DNA of 64,000 nt from Thalassotalea crassostreae (GCF_001831495.1 NZ_CP017689.1:2666001-2730000), one strand, 5' to 3'. Counted from the stretch's first letter, positions 46,611 to 57,633 are shown. Numbers and translations are program-made. The notes: generated by a model from the sequence alone, not told the origin.

Positions 46611-47045
46611 TTATTAGGCCCAAATCCAATCATTAGACTATTTTAGTTTGTCACTAAAAGATGAAAATATAAGTCACTATGACGACAATGACATAATGCG
46701 TGTTCCATCGCAATATTTATACAAATTCTATGCCATTGAAATCATAAAAACAAAATAATCTCAAAAAAAAACATCATTGCCTACTTAACACACTGTTAGC
46801 GTTTTATTTTTGTACTGACCCTCTATAAATTGCAACTATTTTGAATATCAATACGCTCTTTTAAGTGGTCAGCTTTTTGGATGCGGCAATCATTTGCCGC
46901 TCGCTTTCTCAGCATTGGTCATATCAAAATTTATTGCCGCTCTTAATAACTTTTGACGTTAACATCAGTAAATTTTAGACGAAAAAAAACCTCGATAACG
47001 AGGTTTTTAAAGAAGCCAGTAATAAATTAATTATTTTTTTTGTTA
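46611..47045. other. Intergenic stretch right of the flgD-like gene
   Basis: No gene-sized frame. A hairpin GCGGCAA-tcat-TTGCCGC lies near 46892-46909. The terminator at 46982-47008 belongs to the small minus-strand gene or acts in both directions. Confidence 0.45.
46982..47008. terminator. Bidirectional intrinsic terminator
   Basis: AACCTCG-ATAA-CGAGGTT with eight A on the left and five T on the right. On the minus strand it follows the small amber-interrupted gene by about 40 bases. Confidence 0.85.
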
Positions 47046-47174
47046 TTATTTAACTTCACTCACTTCCATGTCCTGAGCAGCGCTCTAGCTAATAAAGCTA
47101 GCTGATAATCCTAGAACAAGTACTGCAATACATACTGTTCCCAAATTAACTTCCCTCAAAGACGATTTGTTCAT
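47046..47174 (-). pseudogene. Small exported peptide gene interrupted by an amber codon
   Basis: Reading the minus strand from ATG at 47174 gives 29 residues: a charged start (MNKSSLREVN), then a signal-like hydrophobic core (LGTVCIAVLVLGLSASFIS). A TAG at 47085-47087 follows, and the frame continues SAAQDMEVSEVK to TAA at 47046-47048. AAGG lies eight bases before the ATG, a TATATT box lies upstream and a terminator follows. It is either a 42-residue gene with a nonsense mutation, a genuine 29-residue peptide or a readthrough case. No family recognised. Confidence 0.45.
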
Positions 47175-47788
47175 AATCTAACCTTGAACTAGTTTTGTTA
47201 TTGTTATTTTTGCGCAATCAATGTATAACTATTCATAATATAACGCAACTATTTTGTAACAATTTGTACAAGTTTTTTTAAACTAATGTACAACTAACCT
47301 ATAAAAACATAACAACATCAGTAACCTAAAACTAATTTTACGCTAAAAACAAATCGCTTTTAAAATTAAAAAAACGACATATTGTTAGTACGTACCAACG
47401 CTAACCCTACAACAAATATGCGTTTTAATTATCGATTTTATTTTTGTTGACGACGTTCCTTTCAAATAGAAATAAGATATTAGAGTTAAAAGTTCATAAT
47501 TGGTTAAACGTTGTCATTCTTTTGTCGCTAGATTAGTTAAATGAATAAGTTGATTAATTACAAAGGATTATTGACTAAATATTCAAGAATCCCCCTAGTA
47601 AAAATTAATTTATAAACGATATATTGTAGGCGGAAAAATGCTGATTTTCAGCGATATAAGAATTCAATCTGACAAATACCAATCTTTTATCAAAAAATAA
47701 GCGATTTATATTGAAGAAAAGTCTAGTCTGGGCGAAAATACGCGCAATTTTAAATTAGTCATTCACAACTAACTTCAGTGGAGCAAAT
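47175..47788. other. Long leader/regulatory region upstream of tkt
   Basis: About 610 AT-rich bases with no gene. TTGTACAA (about 47264-47271) and the 18-bp shared motif lie near the left end. The tkt ribosome binding site GGAG is at the right end. I see no riboswitch of known type. Confidence 0.45.
47285..47302 (+). promoter_or_regulatory. Shared 18-bp motif, copy 2
   Basis: AATGTACAACTAACCTAT, identical to 37311-37328. Here TTTAAA and TATAAA lie 17 bases apart around it (TTTAAA at about 47277-47282), so it might be the spacer of a promoter. Confidence 0.45.
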
Positions 47789-49777
47789 ATGCCATCACGT
47801 CAACAACAGGCCAATGCAATTCGAGTATTAAGTATGGACGCAGTCCAAAAAGCCAAATCAGGACATCCGGGTGCCCCTATGGGTATGGCGGATATCGCAC
47901 AGGCTCTTTGGTGTGATCACCTTAAACACAACCCGAACAACCCGAACTGGGTTGACCGAGATCGTTTCGTATTATCAAATGGCCACGGTTCAATGTTGAT
48001 ATACTCTCTATTACATCTGACAGGTTATGACGTTTCAATTGATGACATTAAGGATTTCCGACAATTACATTCTAAAACTCCTGGTCACCCAGAATATGGT
48101 TACACTCCTGGCGTTGAAACAACGACAGGTCCATTAGGCCAAGGTATTACCAATGCTGTCGGTTTCGCGATTGCTGAAAAAACCTTGGCAGCACAATTTA
48201 ACCGTGACGGTTTAGACATTGTTGACCATAACACTTATGTGTTTATGGGCGATGGTTGTTTAATGGAAGGTATTTCTCATGAAGCTTGTTCGTTAGCTGG
48301 CACTTTAGGTTTAGGTAAGTTAATCGCTTTTTGGGATGACAACGGCATCTCTATTGACGGTGAAGTTGAAGGTTGGTTCTCAGATGACACACCTGCTCGC
48401 TTTAACGCATACGGCTGGCAAGTAATTGAAGTTGATGGTCATAATCCTGAAGAGATTTTATTGGCCATCGAACAAGCAAAAAATGAAACTGGCAAGCCAT
48501 CTTTGATTTGTTGTAAAACAATTATTGGTTACGGCAGCCCAAATAAATCTGGTAGTCACGACTGTCACGGTGCACCACTTGGTGATGACGAAATTAAAGC
48601 AACACGTGAATTCCTTAATTGGGAACATGATGCATTTGTTATCCCAAGCGATATTCAAGATGCATGGAATTGCCAGGCTAAAGGTGAATCAGCAGAAGCA
48701 GCATGGAACGAATTGTTCGCGTCTTACAAGTCAACTCACCCAGAATTAGCTGCTGAATTTGAACGTCGTAGTTCAGGTTCTTTACCTGCAAATTGGGAAG
48801 AATTCTCAAATAATTACATCCAGCAGTTACAAAACAATCCTGAAAACATTGCAACACGTAAAGCGAGTCAAAATTGTTTAAACGCTTACGGCCCTATTCT
48901 TCCTGAATTTATTGGTGGTTCCGCTGACCTTGCCGGTTCTAATCTAACATTATGGTCAGGCTCAAAAGGTATTGAAGCTAATGATGCTAGCGGTAACTAC
49001 TTGTTCTACGGTGTACGTGAATTTGGTATGTCAGCGATTATGAATGGTATTGCTTTACATGGTAGTTTTGTTCCTTACGGTGCAACATTCTTAATGTTTG
49101 TTGAGTATGCTCGTAATGCGGTACGTATGGCTGCATTGATGAAACAACGCTCTATCTTTGTTTATACTCATGATTCAATTGGTTTAGGTGAAGATGGCCC
49201 AACTCACCAACCTGTAGAACAATTAGCAAGTTTACGTGTAACTCCAAACCTATATAACTGGCGTCCATGTGATGCAGTAGAATCTGCAGTAGCATGGAAA
49301 GCAGCGATTGAACGTACAGAAGGTCCAACAACACTGACTTTTACTCGTCAAGGATTAGCTCAACAAGATCGTAATTCAGATCAGTTAGCAAACATCGCTC
49401 GAGGTGGTTACGTTTTACAAGATTGTGATGGCACGCCTGAGTTGATTTTAATTGCTACGGGCTCTGAAGTTGAACTTGCAATCAACGCAGCTAAAGAATT
49501 AGCCGGAGTAAAGGTACGTGTGGTATCAATGCCATGTACTGATGCATTTGAAGCACAAGATGCCGCTTACCGTGAATCTGTATTACCAGCTGCAGTAACA
49601 AACCGTATTGCTATCGAAGCAGGAATCGAAGATTTCTGGTACAAATATGTTGGCCTAGACGGTCGCATTATTGGAATGAAGACGTTTGGTGAATCAGCAC
49701 CTGCCGGTGAGTTATTTAAACTATTCGGCTTCACCGTTGAGAATGTTGTAAATACTGCTCAAGAGTTGCTAGCGTAA
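47789..49777 (+). CDS. tkt: Transketolase
   Basis: 662 residues, a thiamine-diphosphate enzyme of the pentose phosphate pathway. The N-terminal [20 protein letters not shown], the ThDP motif [13 protein letters not shown] near residue 155 and the Pyr-domain [12 protein letters not shown] near 405 are intact. It is first of a carbon-metabolism run with epd, pgk and fba. GGAG precedes the ATG. A terminator-like hairpin separates it from epd. Confidence 0.97.
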   Translation: MPSRQQQANAIRVLSMDAVQKAKSGHPGAPMGMADIAQALWCDHLKHNPNNPNWVDRDRFVLSNGHGSMLIYSLLHLTGYDVSIDDIKDFRQLHSKTPGHPEYGYTPGVETTTGPLGQGITNAVGFAIAEKTLAAQFNRDGLDIVDHNTYVFMGDGCLMEGISHEACSLAGTLGLGKLIAFWDDNGISIDGEVEGWFSDDTPARFNAYGWQVIEVDGHNPEEILLAIEQAKNETGKPSLICCKTIIGYGSPNKSGSHDCHGAPLGDDEIKATREFLNWEHDAFVIPSDIQDAWNCQAKGESAEAAWNELFASYKSTHPELAAEFERRSSGSLPANWEEFSNNYIQQLQNNPENIATRKASQNCLNAYGPILPEFIGGSADLAGSNLTLWSGSKGIEANDASGNYLFYGVREFGMSAIMNGIALHGSFVPYGATFLMFVEYARNAVRMAALMKQRSIFVYTHDSIGLGEDGPTHQPVEQLASLRVTPNLYNWRPCDAVESAVAWKAAIERTEGPTTLTFTRQGLAQQDRNSDQLANIARGGYVLQDCDGTPELILIATGSEVELAINAAKELAGVKVRVVSMPCTDAFEAQDAAYRESVLPAAVTNRIAIEAGIEDFWYKYVGLDGRIIGMKTFGESAPAGELFKLFGFTVENVVNTAQELLA

Positions 49778-49781
49778 TAAT

Positions 49782-49811
49782 AAATAGGCCGGGTATCCCC
49801 CGGCCTATTTA
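49782..49811 (+). terminator. Intrinsic terminator between tkt and epd
   Basis: AATAGGCCGGG-TATCC-CCCGGCCTATT followed by a short T-rich stretch. It may attenuate read-through into epd-pgk-fba. Confidence 0.8.
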
Positions 49812-49839
49812 GTTTATTTGATATTTCACTTGGTATTCA

Positions 49840-50859
49840 ATGACAATAAAAATAGCAATTAACGGGTTTGGCCGTATTGGCAGAAGCATTTTGCGAGCCT
49901 TGTATGAATCAGGGCAAAATAGGCAATTTCAAATTGTCGCCATTAATGAATTAGCCCAACCTCACGCAATAGCGCATTTACTTAAATATGACACTAACCA
50001 TGGCCGCTTTGATTATGCGGTTAATACTCATAATGGCTTTTTAAATGTCGCTGGTGATGATATTGCGCTCTATCATGAGCCAAATATAAGTGATCTTCCT
50101 TGGAATAAGCATCAAGTAGACATCGTGCTAGATTGTACTGGTGTTTATGAAAATCGTGATTACGCAATGCAACACATTGCCTCAGGAGCTAAACAAGTAT
50201 TGTTATCACAACCAGCACTGAATGATGTTGATAAGACCATTATTTTTGGTATCAATGATGCTCAATTAACTCCACAAGACATTATTGTTTCAAATGGTTC
50301 GTGTACAACAAATTGTATTGTACCTGTTATACAAACACTTGATCAGGCGTTTGGTATCGAAAGTGGCGCGATCACTACCATTCATTCGTCAATGCATGAT
50401 CAGCAAGTCATCGACGCTTATCACGATGATTTACGTTTAGCGCGAGCGGCAAGTCAATCGATTATTCCAGTGGAAACAAAGCTTGCAGCCGGTATTGAAC
50501 GAATATTGCCAAAGTTTTCAGGTCGATTTGAAGCGATAGCGGTAAGAGTTCCAACAATTAATGTTACAGCAATGGATTTAAGTGTCACTTTAAATAGTGA
50601 TGTTGACGTTGAACAAATAAACAGTGCCATCCAAAAAGGATGTAAGACATTAGAAGGCGTCCTTGATTTTATTACTGAGCCCCTAGTTTCGAGTGACTTT
50701 AATCATGATCCACACTCATCGATTGTCGATGGCAATTCGACCAGGGTCAGTCATAAGCGCTTAGTCAAGTTACTTGTTTGGTGTGATAATGAGTGGGGTT
50801 TTGCCAACAGAATGTTAGACGTTGCAGCCCGTATGTATGAAACATACAACGAAAAGTAA
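49840..50859 (+). CDS. epd: D-erythrose-4-phosphate dehydrogenase
   Basis: 339 residues of the GAPDH superfamily. NAD-binding [15 protein letters not shown] and the catalytic Cys in [12 protein letters not shown] are present. [20 protein letters not shown] is the variant typical of Epd, distinguishing it from GapA. It oxidises erythrose-4-P towards pyridoxal-5'-P synthesis. The order epd-pgk-fba is the same as in E. coli. Confidence 0.95.
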   Translation: MTIKIAINGFGRIGRSILRALYESGQNRQFQIVAINELAQPHAIAHLLKYDTNHGRFDYAVNTHNGFLNVAGDDIALYHEPNISDLPWNKHQVDIVLDCTGVYENRDYAMQHIASGAKQVLLSQPALNDVDKTIIFGINDAQLTPQDIIVSNGSCTTNCIVPVIQTLDQAFGIESGAITTIHSSMHDQQVIDAYHDDLRLARAASQSIIPVETKLAAGIERILPKFSGRFEAIAVRVPTINVTAMDLSVTLNSDVDVEQINSAIQKGCKTLEGVLDFITEPLVSSDFNHDPHSSIVDGNSTRVSHKRLVKLLVWCDNEWGFANRMLDVAARMYETYNEK

Positions 50860-50943
50860 TATAGAAGCGTAGCGTTTTTTATAAAACGTTATTAGTAAGA
50901 CAAATAGAAAATAAATTTAATATCAACTTTATGGAGATTGACC

Positions 50944-52125
50944 ATGACTGTCATTAAAATGACTGATCTTGATTTAGCCAATAAACGAGTGCTGATCCGC
51001 GAAGATTTAAACGTGCCAGTAAAAGGTGGAGTGATAACTTCTGACGCTCGTTTAAGAGCCGCGCTACCAACACTAAAAGCAGCATTAGAAAGTGGTGCAA
51101 AAGTAATGGTGATGTCGCACCTTGGACGTCCTACTGAAGGCGAATTTAATAGTGAATTTTCAATGCAAGTCGTTGCCGACTACTTAACCAAAGCACTCGG
51201 ACAATCAGTTCGTTTAGTTTCTGACTACCTTGATGGTGTTGAAGTTGCCGCTGGTGAATTGGTTATATTCGAGAACATTCGCTTTAATATTGGTGAAAAG
51301 AAAAACTGTGAACAGTTATCTAATAAATTAGCTGCTTTATGTGATGTCTATGTAATGGACGCATTTGGCACTGCTCATCGTGCACAAGCAAGTACACATG
51401 GCGTAGCAAAATTTGCTCCAGTCGCATGTGCAGGTCCACTTTTAGCAGGTGAACTTGAAGCACTTGGTAAAGCACTAGATAATCCAGCGCGTCCATTAGT
51501 CGCAATTGTTGGTGGTTCAAAGGTTTCGACAAAGTTAACAGTACTTGAATCTCTGGCCACTGTTGTTGACCAGTTAGTTGTGGGCGGCGGTATTGCGAAT
51601 ACATTTATAGCTGCAAACGGCCATAATGTCGGTAAGTCTCTTTATGAAGCGGATTTACTAGATGAAGCAAACCGATTAACTGCCAACGCACAAGCAAACA
51701 ATGGTGATATTCCGGTACCGAGTGATGTCGTGGTTGGCTCTGAATTTAGTGAAACTGCCGCAGCTACATTAAAGAACGTTAGTGACGTTGCGGATTCGGA
51801 TATGATTTTCGATATTGGTCCTAACTCTGCAAAAGCATTGGCTGACATCCTAGAAAAAGCTGGGACGATTGTTTGGAATGGCCCTGTGGGCGTATTCGAA
51901 TTTGACCAATTTGGTGAAGGCACAAAAGCCATTGCCAATGCCATTGCAAATTCATCTGCATTCTCTATTGCTGGTGGTGGCGATACGTTAGCGGCGGTAG
52001 ACAAGTATGATATCGCAGATAAAGTCTCATACATTTCTACCGGTGGCGGTGCTTTTCTTGAATTCTTAGAAGGTAAAAAATTACCTGCTGTAGAGATTCT
52101 TGAACAGCGCGCAGCAAACGCATAA
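50944..52125 (+). CDS. pgk: Phosphoglycerate kinase
   Basis: 393 residues. Substrate-binding [11 protein letters not shown] near 20 and [10 protein letters not shown] near 58, nucleotide-binding GGSKVSTKL near 193 and the hinge [11 protein letters not shown] near 310. It makes ATP from 1,3-bisphosphoglycerate. The frame opens at TTG 50938, but GGAG is seven bases before the ATG at 50944, which is preferred. Confidence 0.97.
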   Translation: MTVIKMTDLDLANKRVLIREDLNVPVKGGVITSDARLRAALPTLKAALESGAKVMVMSHLGRPTEGEFNSEFSMQVVADYLTKALGQSVRLVSDYLDGVEVAAGELVIFENIRFNIGEKKNCEQLSNKLAALCDVYVMDAFGTAHRAQASTHGVAKFAPVACAGPLLAGELEALGKALDNPARPLVAIVGGSKVSTKLTVLESLATVVDQLVVGGGIANTFIAANGHNVGKSLYEADLLDEANRLTANAQANNGDIPVPSDVVVGSEFSETAAATLKNVSDVADSDMIFDIGPNSAKALADILEKAGTIVWNGPVGVFEFDQFGEGTKAIANAIANSSAFSIAGGGDTLAAVDKYDIADKVSYISTGGGAFLEFLEGKKLPAVEILEQRAANA

Positions 52126-52245
52126 TTGCTGAATATAGAAAAATAAATTTTAAACCTTATAATTATATCAATTGGTATTACAACAAGTGCAACATCATAA
52201 TATGAACTTGAGTTGCAAACATCACACACAAAAGGAGTGTTGATA

Positions 52246-53310
52246 ATGGCTTTAATTTCAATGCGTCAAATGCTAGACCATGCGGCTGAATTTGAATACG
52301 GTATTCCGGCATTTAACGTAAATAACCTCGAGCAAGTGCGTGCAATTATGCTAGCTGCTCGTGATACAGATAGCCCTGTAATTCTTCAAGCATCTGCGGG
52401 TGCGCGTAAGTATGCTGGCGCACCTTTTTTACGTCACCTGATCTTAGCTGCTACTGAAGAATTTCCGGAAATTCCAGTAGTGATGCATCAAGATCACGGT
52501 ACATCGCCAGCAGTATGTCAACGTTCAATTCAATTAGGATTCTCATCGGTAATGATGGATGGTTCTTTAATGAGCGATGGTAAAACACCTTCATCATATG
52601 AATATAACGTTGATGTTACACGTCGTGTTGTTGAAATGGCTCATGCTTGTGGTGTTTCAGTTGAAGGTGAATTAGGTTGTCTTGGCTCATTAGAAACAGG
52701 TATGGCTGGTGAAGAAGATGGCGTTGGTGCTGAAGGTGTTTTATCACATGACCAACTTCTAACTGATCCAGAAGAAGCTGCGGACTTTGTTAAGAAAACG
52801 CAAGTAGATGCGCTGGCAATAGCTTGTGGTACATCACACGGTGCATATAAGTTTACTCGTCCACCAACAGGTGACATTCTTGATATTAATCGTATTAAAG
52901 CGATCCATGAGCGAATTCCAAACACTCATTTAGTGATGCACGGTTCATCATCTGTGCCACAAGACTGGTTAGCAGTAATCAACGAATATGGCGGCGCTAT
53001 TCCTGAAACCTACGGTGTTCCAGTTGAACAAATTCAAGAAGGTATTAAAAATGGTGTTCGTAAAGTAAACATAGATACTGATTTACGTCTTGCTTCTACT
53101 GGTGCTGTTCGTCGTTTCTTAGCAGAAAATCCGGCAGAGTTTGATCCTCGTAAATTTTTACAAACAACAACTGATGCTATGTACGATATTTGTAAAGCTC
53201 GTTACGAAGCATTTAACACAGCAGGTCATGCAAGTAAGATTAAAGCAATTAATTTAGATGACATGTACGCTCGTTATGTAAGCGGTGAATTGGACGCTTT
53301 AATTAAGTAA
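52246..53310 (+). CDS. fba: Class II fructose-bisphosphate aldolase
   Basis: 354 residues, zinc-dependent. Metal ligands are in [11 protein letters not shown] near residue 80, VEGELG near 140 and VMHGSSSVP near 230. The Calvin-type subfamily (longer, FbaA-C type) fits the C-terminal [25 protein letters not shown] lies shortly before the ATG at 52246; an earlier TTG (52213) is not needed. A terminator follows. Confidence 0.96.
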   Translation: MALISMRQMLDHAAEFEYGIPAFNVNNLEQVRAIMLAARDTDSPVILQASAGARKYAGAPFLRHLILAATEEFPEIPVVMHQDHGTSPAVCQRSIQLGFSSVMMDGSLMSDGKTPSSYEYNVDVTRRVVEMAHACGVSVEGELGCLGSLETGMAGEEDGVGAEGVLSHDQLLTDPEEAADFVKKTQVDALAIACGTSHGAYKFTRPPTGDILDINRIKAIHERIPNTHLVMHGSSSVPQDWLAVINEYGGAIPETYGVPVEQIQEGIKNGVRKVNIDTDLRLASTGAVRRFLAENPAEFDPRKFLQTTTDAMYDICKARYEAFNTAGHASKIKAINLDDMYARYVSGELDALIK

Positions 53311-53333
53311 TTCAACATCATAAGTTAATTTTC

Positions 53334-53357
53334 AAAAAGGACCGTTTGGTCCTTTTT
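53334..53357 (+). terminator. Intrinsic terminator after fba
   Basis: AAAAAGGACC-GTTT-GGTCCTTTTT, ending the tkt-epd-pgk-fba run. Confidence 0.9.
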
Positions 53358-53485
53358 GCGTTTTTAACATGTTCTATAAAATTTACACTGGTCAGATTAG
53401 CTAAAATGGATATAATAATAGCGCTAACAATTCTCCAACATTAATAATAAATATAGAGATTTGGCTGAGATTGCCATCTATTATC

Positions 53486-54412
53486 ATGAAGAAATTTTCC
53501 AAAATAGCGTTGTTGTCATCGCTTTTGCTACCTGTGTTTGTGTTTGCAGAGGAATCCGCAAGCGATAATTCTCAAGAAGAAGCTCGTAGCAATGCTGCTA
53601 TTGATGCCATCGTTTCTGCGTTATATGAAGAGCAACAACCTGATTGTTATAACTTTACCGATGAAGTACCACCCGAAGAATTTATTGGATTTCCAGAATG
53701 TGACAACGTACCATCTGCAATCTCGGGGTCAATTGAAGTCGGAGCATTTTTCAACTCAGGCGATAAAAATAATGCCATTGGTTTAGTTAGATCTGATCTT
53801 CGACACGAAATTGGAAAGTTAAGATCTACCTGGATCTTAGATATGTTCGGCCGTATTACCGAAGAAGAAGATCCTGACACAGGTAAAAAAGAATTTGAAA
53901 CCACTGACCAAAAGTGGGCATCCTCTATCCAAAGTAACTATACCTTAGAAAAAGGTGGCAAAAACTACGTATTTGGTTATGGCTCCTATGAAGCAGATCG
54001 CTTTAATGGTTTTGATTATCAAACAGCTGTCGCTGCTGGTTGGGGTCGACGTTGGTATGAGACTGATAAGGCATTTTTCGATGCGGAAATGGGACCCGGT
54101 TTTAAGATCGATGAAATTGCAGAAACCGATGAAAATAATAATAAGACTGAAAAATCAGTAATCCTTCGTTCCGCTGCAACTTATGAACGAAAATTATTCG
54201 AAACAATGGAATTTAAACAAACGGTTAGTGCCGAATTTACTCCAGAATCTGACGAAAACAGCAAGTACCAATCGGTTAGTTCCATTACCACTAAACTTAT
54301 CGAATCTTTAGCATTGAAGTTTGCTTTCAAAATTGACCACAACACCAAGGTTGAAGGCGATGCCTCTAATACTAGAACTGAGACTTCGCTAACTCTAGTG
54401 TATAGTATTTAG
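53486..54412 (+). CDS. DUF481-family outer-membrane beta-barrel protein
   Basis: 308 residues with a signal peptide (KIALLSSLLLPVFVFA) and an acidic, disordered linker containing two cysteines (about 51 and 70). A DUF481-type barrel follows (YdiY-like, alternating aromatic strands, ending in SLTLVYSI with terminal hydrophobic residue). The first in-frame start is TTG at 53471; ATG at 53486 gives a proper signal peptide. Function unknown; YdiY in E. coli is acid-inducible, but nothing here shows that. Confidence 0.75.
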   Translation: MKKFSKIALLSSLLLPVFVFAEESASDNSQEEARSNAAIDAIVSALYEEQQPDCYNFTDEVPPEEFIGFPECDNVPSAISGSIEVGAFFNSGDKNNAIGLVRSDLRHEIGKLRSTWILDMFGRITEEEDPDTGKKEFETTDQKWASSIQSNYTLEKGGKNYVFGYGSYEADRFNGFDYQTAVAAGWGRRWYETDKAFFDAEMGPGFKIDEIAETDENNNKTEKSVILRSAATYERKLFETMEFKQTVSAEFTPESDENSKYQSVSSITTKLIESLALKFAFKIDHNTKVEGDASNTRTETSLTLVYSI

Positions 54413-54510
54413 CTTAAGCCGTTAAAAGCCAGGTATAATTATCTACCTTTATATCTGGTTTATTCACTATTATTCATGTAGATTATGGTTTTTAACTAAG
54501 TATAAACCTC

Positions 54511-55446
54511 ATGAATATTACAAATATCGATTTAAATTTGTTAATTGCTTTTGACGCCTTGTTAAAAGAAAAGAATGTTACCAAAGCTGCGGAACACCTA
54601 AATATTACGCAACCAGCAATGAGTAACAGTTTGAAACGTCTTAGAAAGCTGTTAAATGATCCCGTTTTAGTACGAACTTCTGACGGTATGACTGCAACAG
54701 AACGTGCCTCTGAATTAGCGCCGAGTGTGCGCAATATTCTGCAAGATATAAAACAGGCATTACAACCGGTTGAAGACTTTCAGGCGCAACAAAGTACAAG
54801 AGTTTTCCGAATAATGGCGAGTGATTACGCCGCTTCCACTTTGCTGCCACCATTACTTGAAACAATTAACCTTGTAGCGCCAAACATTACTATCGATATT
54901 ATGACGCCAAGCGATGTTACTTTCTTTGATGTTGAAGACGGAAAAATCGATATGGCAATTAATTTGTTTAATGAATTGCCACAATCATTTCACCAAAAGG
55001 TTCTTTGGAAAGATAGTTTTGCCTGTTTAACTCGTTCTACAAACCCTGTATTAAACAACTTTGACCTTAAAGGCTACTTATCAAGTAAGCATGTCTGGGT
55101 GTCAAAAACCGGTTTTGGTGTAGGCCTTGGAATGAACCCTACAGATGTACAAAAGTTAGGTTGGGTTGACGAAGCACTTGCAGCAATCGACAAACAACGT
55201 GATATAAAGATATTTACTCGTAATTATCATTTAGCAATGCAGTTGGCTCATGATGATCAAATAATCGCGACTTTACCGAAAAAAGCCGCATTGGTTCACA
55301 CAGATAATCCAAGCTATACAATAGTTGAACCACCATTTGATATACCTGACATAGAATTAAAAATGATCTGGTCACCATTGTTACATCATGAACCTGGCCA
55401 CATATGGTTTAGACAGCTCGTCGCAGAAATTGCTAATCAATGTTAA
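54511..55446 (+). CDS. LysR-family transcriptional regulator
   Basis: 311 residues: a winged helix-turn-helix (residues 4-65, NVTKAAEHLNITQPAMSNSLKRLR) and a periplasmic-binding-like effector domain (about 90-305). The N-terminus (NLLIAFDALLKEKNVTKAA) resembles the NodD/LeuO/PcpR side of the family. The ligand is not predictable. It may control the upstream DUF481 gene or act elsewhere. No divergent partner gene is present. Confidence 0.93.
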   Translation: MNITNIDLNLLIAFDALLKEKNVTKAAEHLNITQPAMSNSLKRLRKLLNDPVLVRTSDGMTATERASELAPSVRNILQDIKQALQPVEDFQAQQSTRVFRIMASDYAASTLLPPLLETINLVAPNITIDIMTPSDVTFFDVEDGKIDMAINLFNELPQSFHQKVLWKDSFACLTRSTNPVLNNFDLKGYLSSKHVWVSKTGFGVGLGMNPTDVQKLGWVDEALAAIDKQRDIKIFTRNYHLAMQLAHDDQIIATLPKKAALVHTDNPSYTIVEPPFDIPDIELKMIWSPLLHHEPGHIWFRQLVAEIANQC

Positions 55447-55778
55447 AGCGATTCGTTAAAAGCATTTCCCTTTATAAAACGGGTAAACCATAGACACAAA
55501 AGTCATTCTTGCTACCTTAATTCGGTCAAACTTAGTTACTTGTATTTCCATTCTATTTTTAGAAGGGAAAATTTTGGCCTTATCTAAATCTTTGATAAAA
55601 ACTTCCAATTAAAACGCCTATTCGTAGTTTATCGACGATAAAAGGTAATTCGTCTTATTCACCTAGCAATTAACAATTAGTTAACATAAATTAAAGATGT
55701 CAAAAATACTTTCTGATCCTTAAATATTAATTTTTAAGAAGTATAGTTATCTATAGGACATGGAAGCAGGAGGAAACT
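55447..55778. other. Intergenic gap before the small exported protein
   Basis: 332 bases, AT-rich, no gene. TTAAC-aatta-GTTAA near 55671-55685 is a small inverted repeat. A strong AGGAGG sits at its right end. Confidence 0.4.
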
Positions 55779-56153
55779 ATGAACAATACATTAATAAAAC
55801 TAGTTATAACTGTCGTTACCGCGTTAACCGTGTCGTTTGCAGCCAATGCAATTGAGCATAATAAAATTAAGTTTAATAAAGAAATGCATGTAACGATTAA
55901 AACGGTTACCGGAAATAATTACAATAGTTACGATGCCATAATTAATAAGCCGTTGGCGCAATTGGTGAGCATCGATAACTATAGACCAAACCTATCTAAA
56001 GAAAATCGTAGCAATAGCATTTTTAGTATGGCTATGCAGTTCCAAGATAAAGTTCAATACTATATGATGGTCGTAGAAGATACTTTCTCAAGCGATGACG
56101 AAGAATTAGAATCTGGAGAGTGTCAAAATTCTCGATTTGCTTGGATTTTTTAA
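55779..56153 (+). CDS. Small exported protein of unknown function
   Basis: 124 residues with a clear signal peptide cleaved after ANA (LVITVVTALTVSFAANA). The mature part is polar and ends in an acidic segment with one Cys (DDEELESGECQ) and FAWIF. AGCAGGAGGAAACT before the ATG is one of the best ribosome binding sites in the window, so it is expressed. No family recognised. It converges with rnfH. Confidence 0.7.
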   Translation: MNNTLIKLVITVVTALTVSFAANAIEHNKIKFNKEMHVTIKTVTGNNYNSYDAIINKPLAQLVSIDNYRPNLSKENRSNSIFSMAMQFQDKVQYYMMVVEDTFSSDDEELESGECQNSRFAWIF

Positions 56154-56193
56154 TCAAATAAATAAACACTGATTTTTAAAAAGTCTGAATCGT

Positions 56194-56541
56194 TTATTTG
56201 GAATTGCGCAGCGGGTTAACTCTACCTCCAGTAACCTTATCTGCGCGCCCTTCTTCTTTAGCTTTTTCTGCTCGGCGCTTACGCACTTCTTTAGGATCGG
56301 CGATAAGTGGACGATATATCTCGATTCTATCACCATCTTCTATAATCTGATTTAATTTAACTGCTTTGTTCCAGATCCCAACTTTATTTACTGTTAAATC
56401 AATCTCAGGATATTGCTGACAAATCCCAGACTCTGTAATTACTTGCTCAATAGTCAGCTCTTGATCGACCTGCAAAGACAACAATGTTTGCTCATCCGGT
56501 AATGCATATACCAATTCGATAGCTATTTGCTCTAATGACAT
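56194..56541 (-). CDS. rnfH: RnfH-family ubiquitin-like protein
   Basis: 115 residues, beta-grasp UPF0125 fold: IAIELVYALPDEQTLLSLQV, GIWNKAVKLNQIIEDGDRIEIYRPL and the basic DPKEVRKRRAEKAKEEGR tail. Encoded with ratA in most gammaproteobacteria; role unresolved. Its start overlaps the ratA stop by one base. Confidence 0.93.
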   Translation of the reverse strand: MSLEQIAIELVYALPDEQTLLSLQVDQELTIEQVITESGICQQYPEIDLTVNKVGIWNKAVKLNQIIEDGDRIEIYRPLIADPKEVRKRRAEKAKEEGRADKVTGGRVNPLRNSK

Positions 56542-56969
56542 TAATAAACCTCTTTTGCTCTATTAGTAAATGCGTTAACCATATTGTTCGTTAGACTATC
56601 AAAAATTTTACCAAATGCCATGGCAATTATTCTGCTAGAAAATTCATAATCAAGATTTAGCGAAACTTTACATGCTTCGTCGCTTAAGGGAGTAAGTGTC
56701 CACTTTCCATGCAGATGTTTAAACGGGCCATCTTTGAGGTTCATTATCACTTCAGTATTTTTAACTAATGTATTTTCGGTGGTGAACCACTTCTCTATGC
56801 CTGCTTTAGATACTAGCAAGGATGCGACCATTTGGTTGTCATCACTAGACAGTAATTTGGCGTTACTGCAACCTGGTAAAAACTCTGGATAGGACATCAC
56901 ATCATTAATCAAATCATACATTTGGCTTGCGCTATACATCACTAAAGCGCTGCGATCTATTGTTGCCAT
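56541..56969 (-). CDS. ratA: RatA-type START/coenzyme Q-binding protein
   Basis: 142 residues of the SRPBCC fold (MYDLINDVMSYPEFLPGCSNAKL; LKDGPFKHLHGKWTL). In E. coli RatA (PasT) was described as a ribosome association toxin and also as a Coq10-like ubiquinone-binding protein; sequence alone does not decide. Divergent from smpB, as in E. coli. Confidence 0.93.
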   Translation of the reverse strand: MATIDRSALVMYSASQMYDLINDVMSYPEFLPGCSNAKLLSSDDNQMVASLLVSKAGIEKWFTTENTLVKNTEVIMNLKDGPFKHLHGKWTLTPLSDEACKVSLNLDYEFSSRIIAMAFGKIFDSLTNNMVNAFTNRAKEVY

Positions 56970-57101
56970 TTAAAGTCCTAATTAGTTTGATGTCGTTATA
57001 ATATCAAAGGGAAATTGAAAGCTCACCCTTGAAAACAAACTTTCTACATAAATTTTCGATATAAATTGACGTTAAGCAGTACCAATGTATTTTGCTTTGC
57101 G

Positions 57102-57107
57102 TATAAT
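57102..57107 (+). promoter_or_regulatory. TATAAT box ten bases before smpB
   Basis: A consensus -10 (TATAAT) ends at 57107. Transcription would begin around 57113-57115, so the mRNA would start almost at the ATG (57117). The -35 at normal spacing (GTACCA) is poor. Confidence 0.5.
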
Positions 57108-57116
57108 AGCGCCGTT

Positions 57117-57602
57117 ATGGCAAAGAAAAAATCAAAAGATAAACAAAATAGTAATACTATCGCGCTTAATAAAAAAGCGAGGCATGAGTATACCCTAAGC
57201 GATAAATTCGAAGCAGGAATGAGTTTACAAGGCTGGGAAATAAAATCGATTCGCTCCGGTAAAGTAAACATTTCAGATTGTTATGTCTTTATCAAGAATG
57301 GTGAAGCGTATTTATTAGGTGCCGAAATTCAACCTCTTATCAGTGCATCATCCCATGTCGTCTGTGATCCGAATCGTGATCGCAAGCTACTGCTGAGCCG
57401 AAAAGAATTAGATAGACTTGCAGGAGCGGTAGATAGACAAGGATTTTCACTTATCGCCACGGCGATGTATTGGAAGCGTAACTGGGTTAAATTAGAGTTC
57501 TGTCTAGGTAAAGGTAAGAAGACTCACGATAAACGTGCTGATATTAAAGACAGAGAATGGAAAGTTGATCAAGGTCGACTAATGAAACAGAAAAACCAAT
57601 AG
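57117..57602 (+). CDS. smpB: SsrA-binding protein SmpB
   Basis: 161 residues. It binds tmRNA and delivers it to stalled ribosomes. [32 protein letters not shown]-type [17 protein letters not shown] and the basic C-terminus with [16 protein letters not shown] are diagnostic. The frame extends upstream to 57066, but the MAKKKSKDK start at 57117 is the family start. The ssrA tmRNA gene is not in the window. Confidence 0.96.
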   Translation: MAKKKSKDKQNSNTIALNKKARHEYTLSDKFEAGMSLQGWEIKSIRSGKVNISDCYVFIKNGEAYLLGAEIQPLISASSHVVCDPNRDRKLLLSRKELDRLAGAVDRQGFSLIATAMYWKRNWVKLEFCLGKGKKTHDKRADIKDREWKVDQGRLMKQKNQ

Positions 57603-57633
57603 CACTTCTTTCCACAAATATTGAATAGATATT

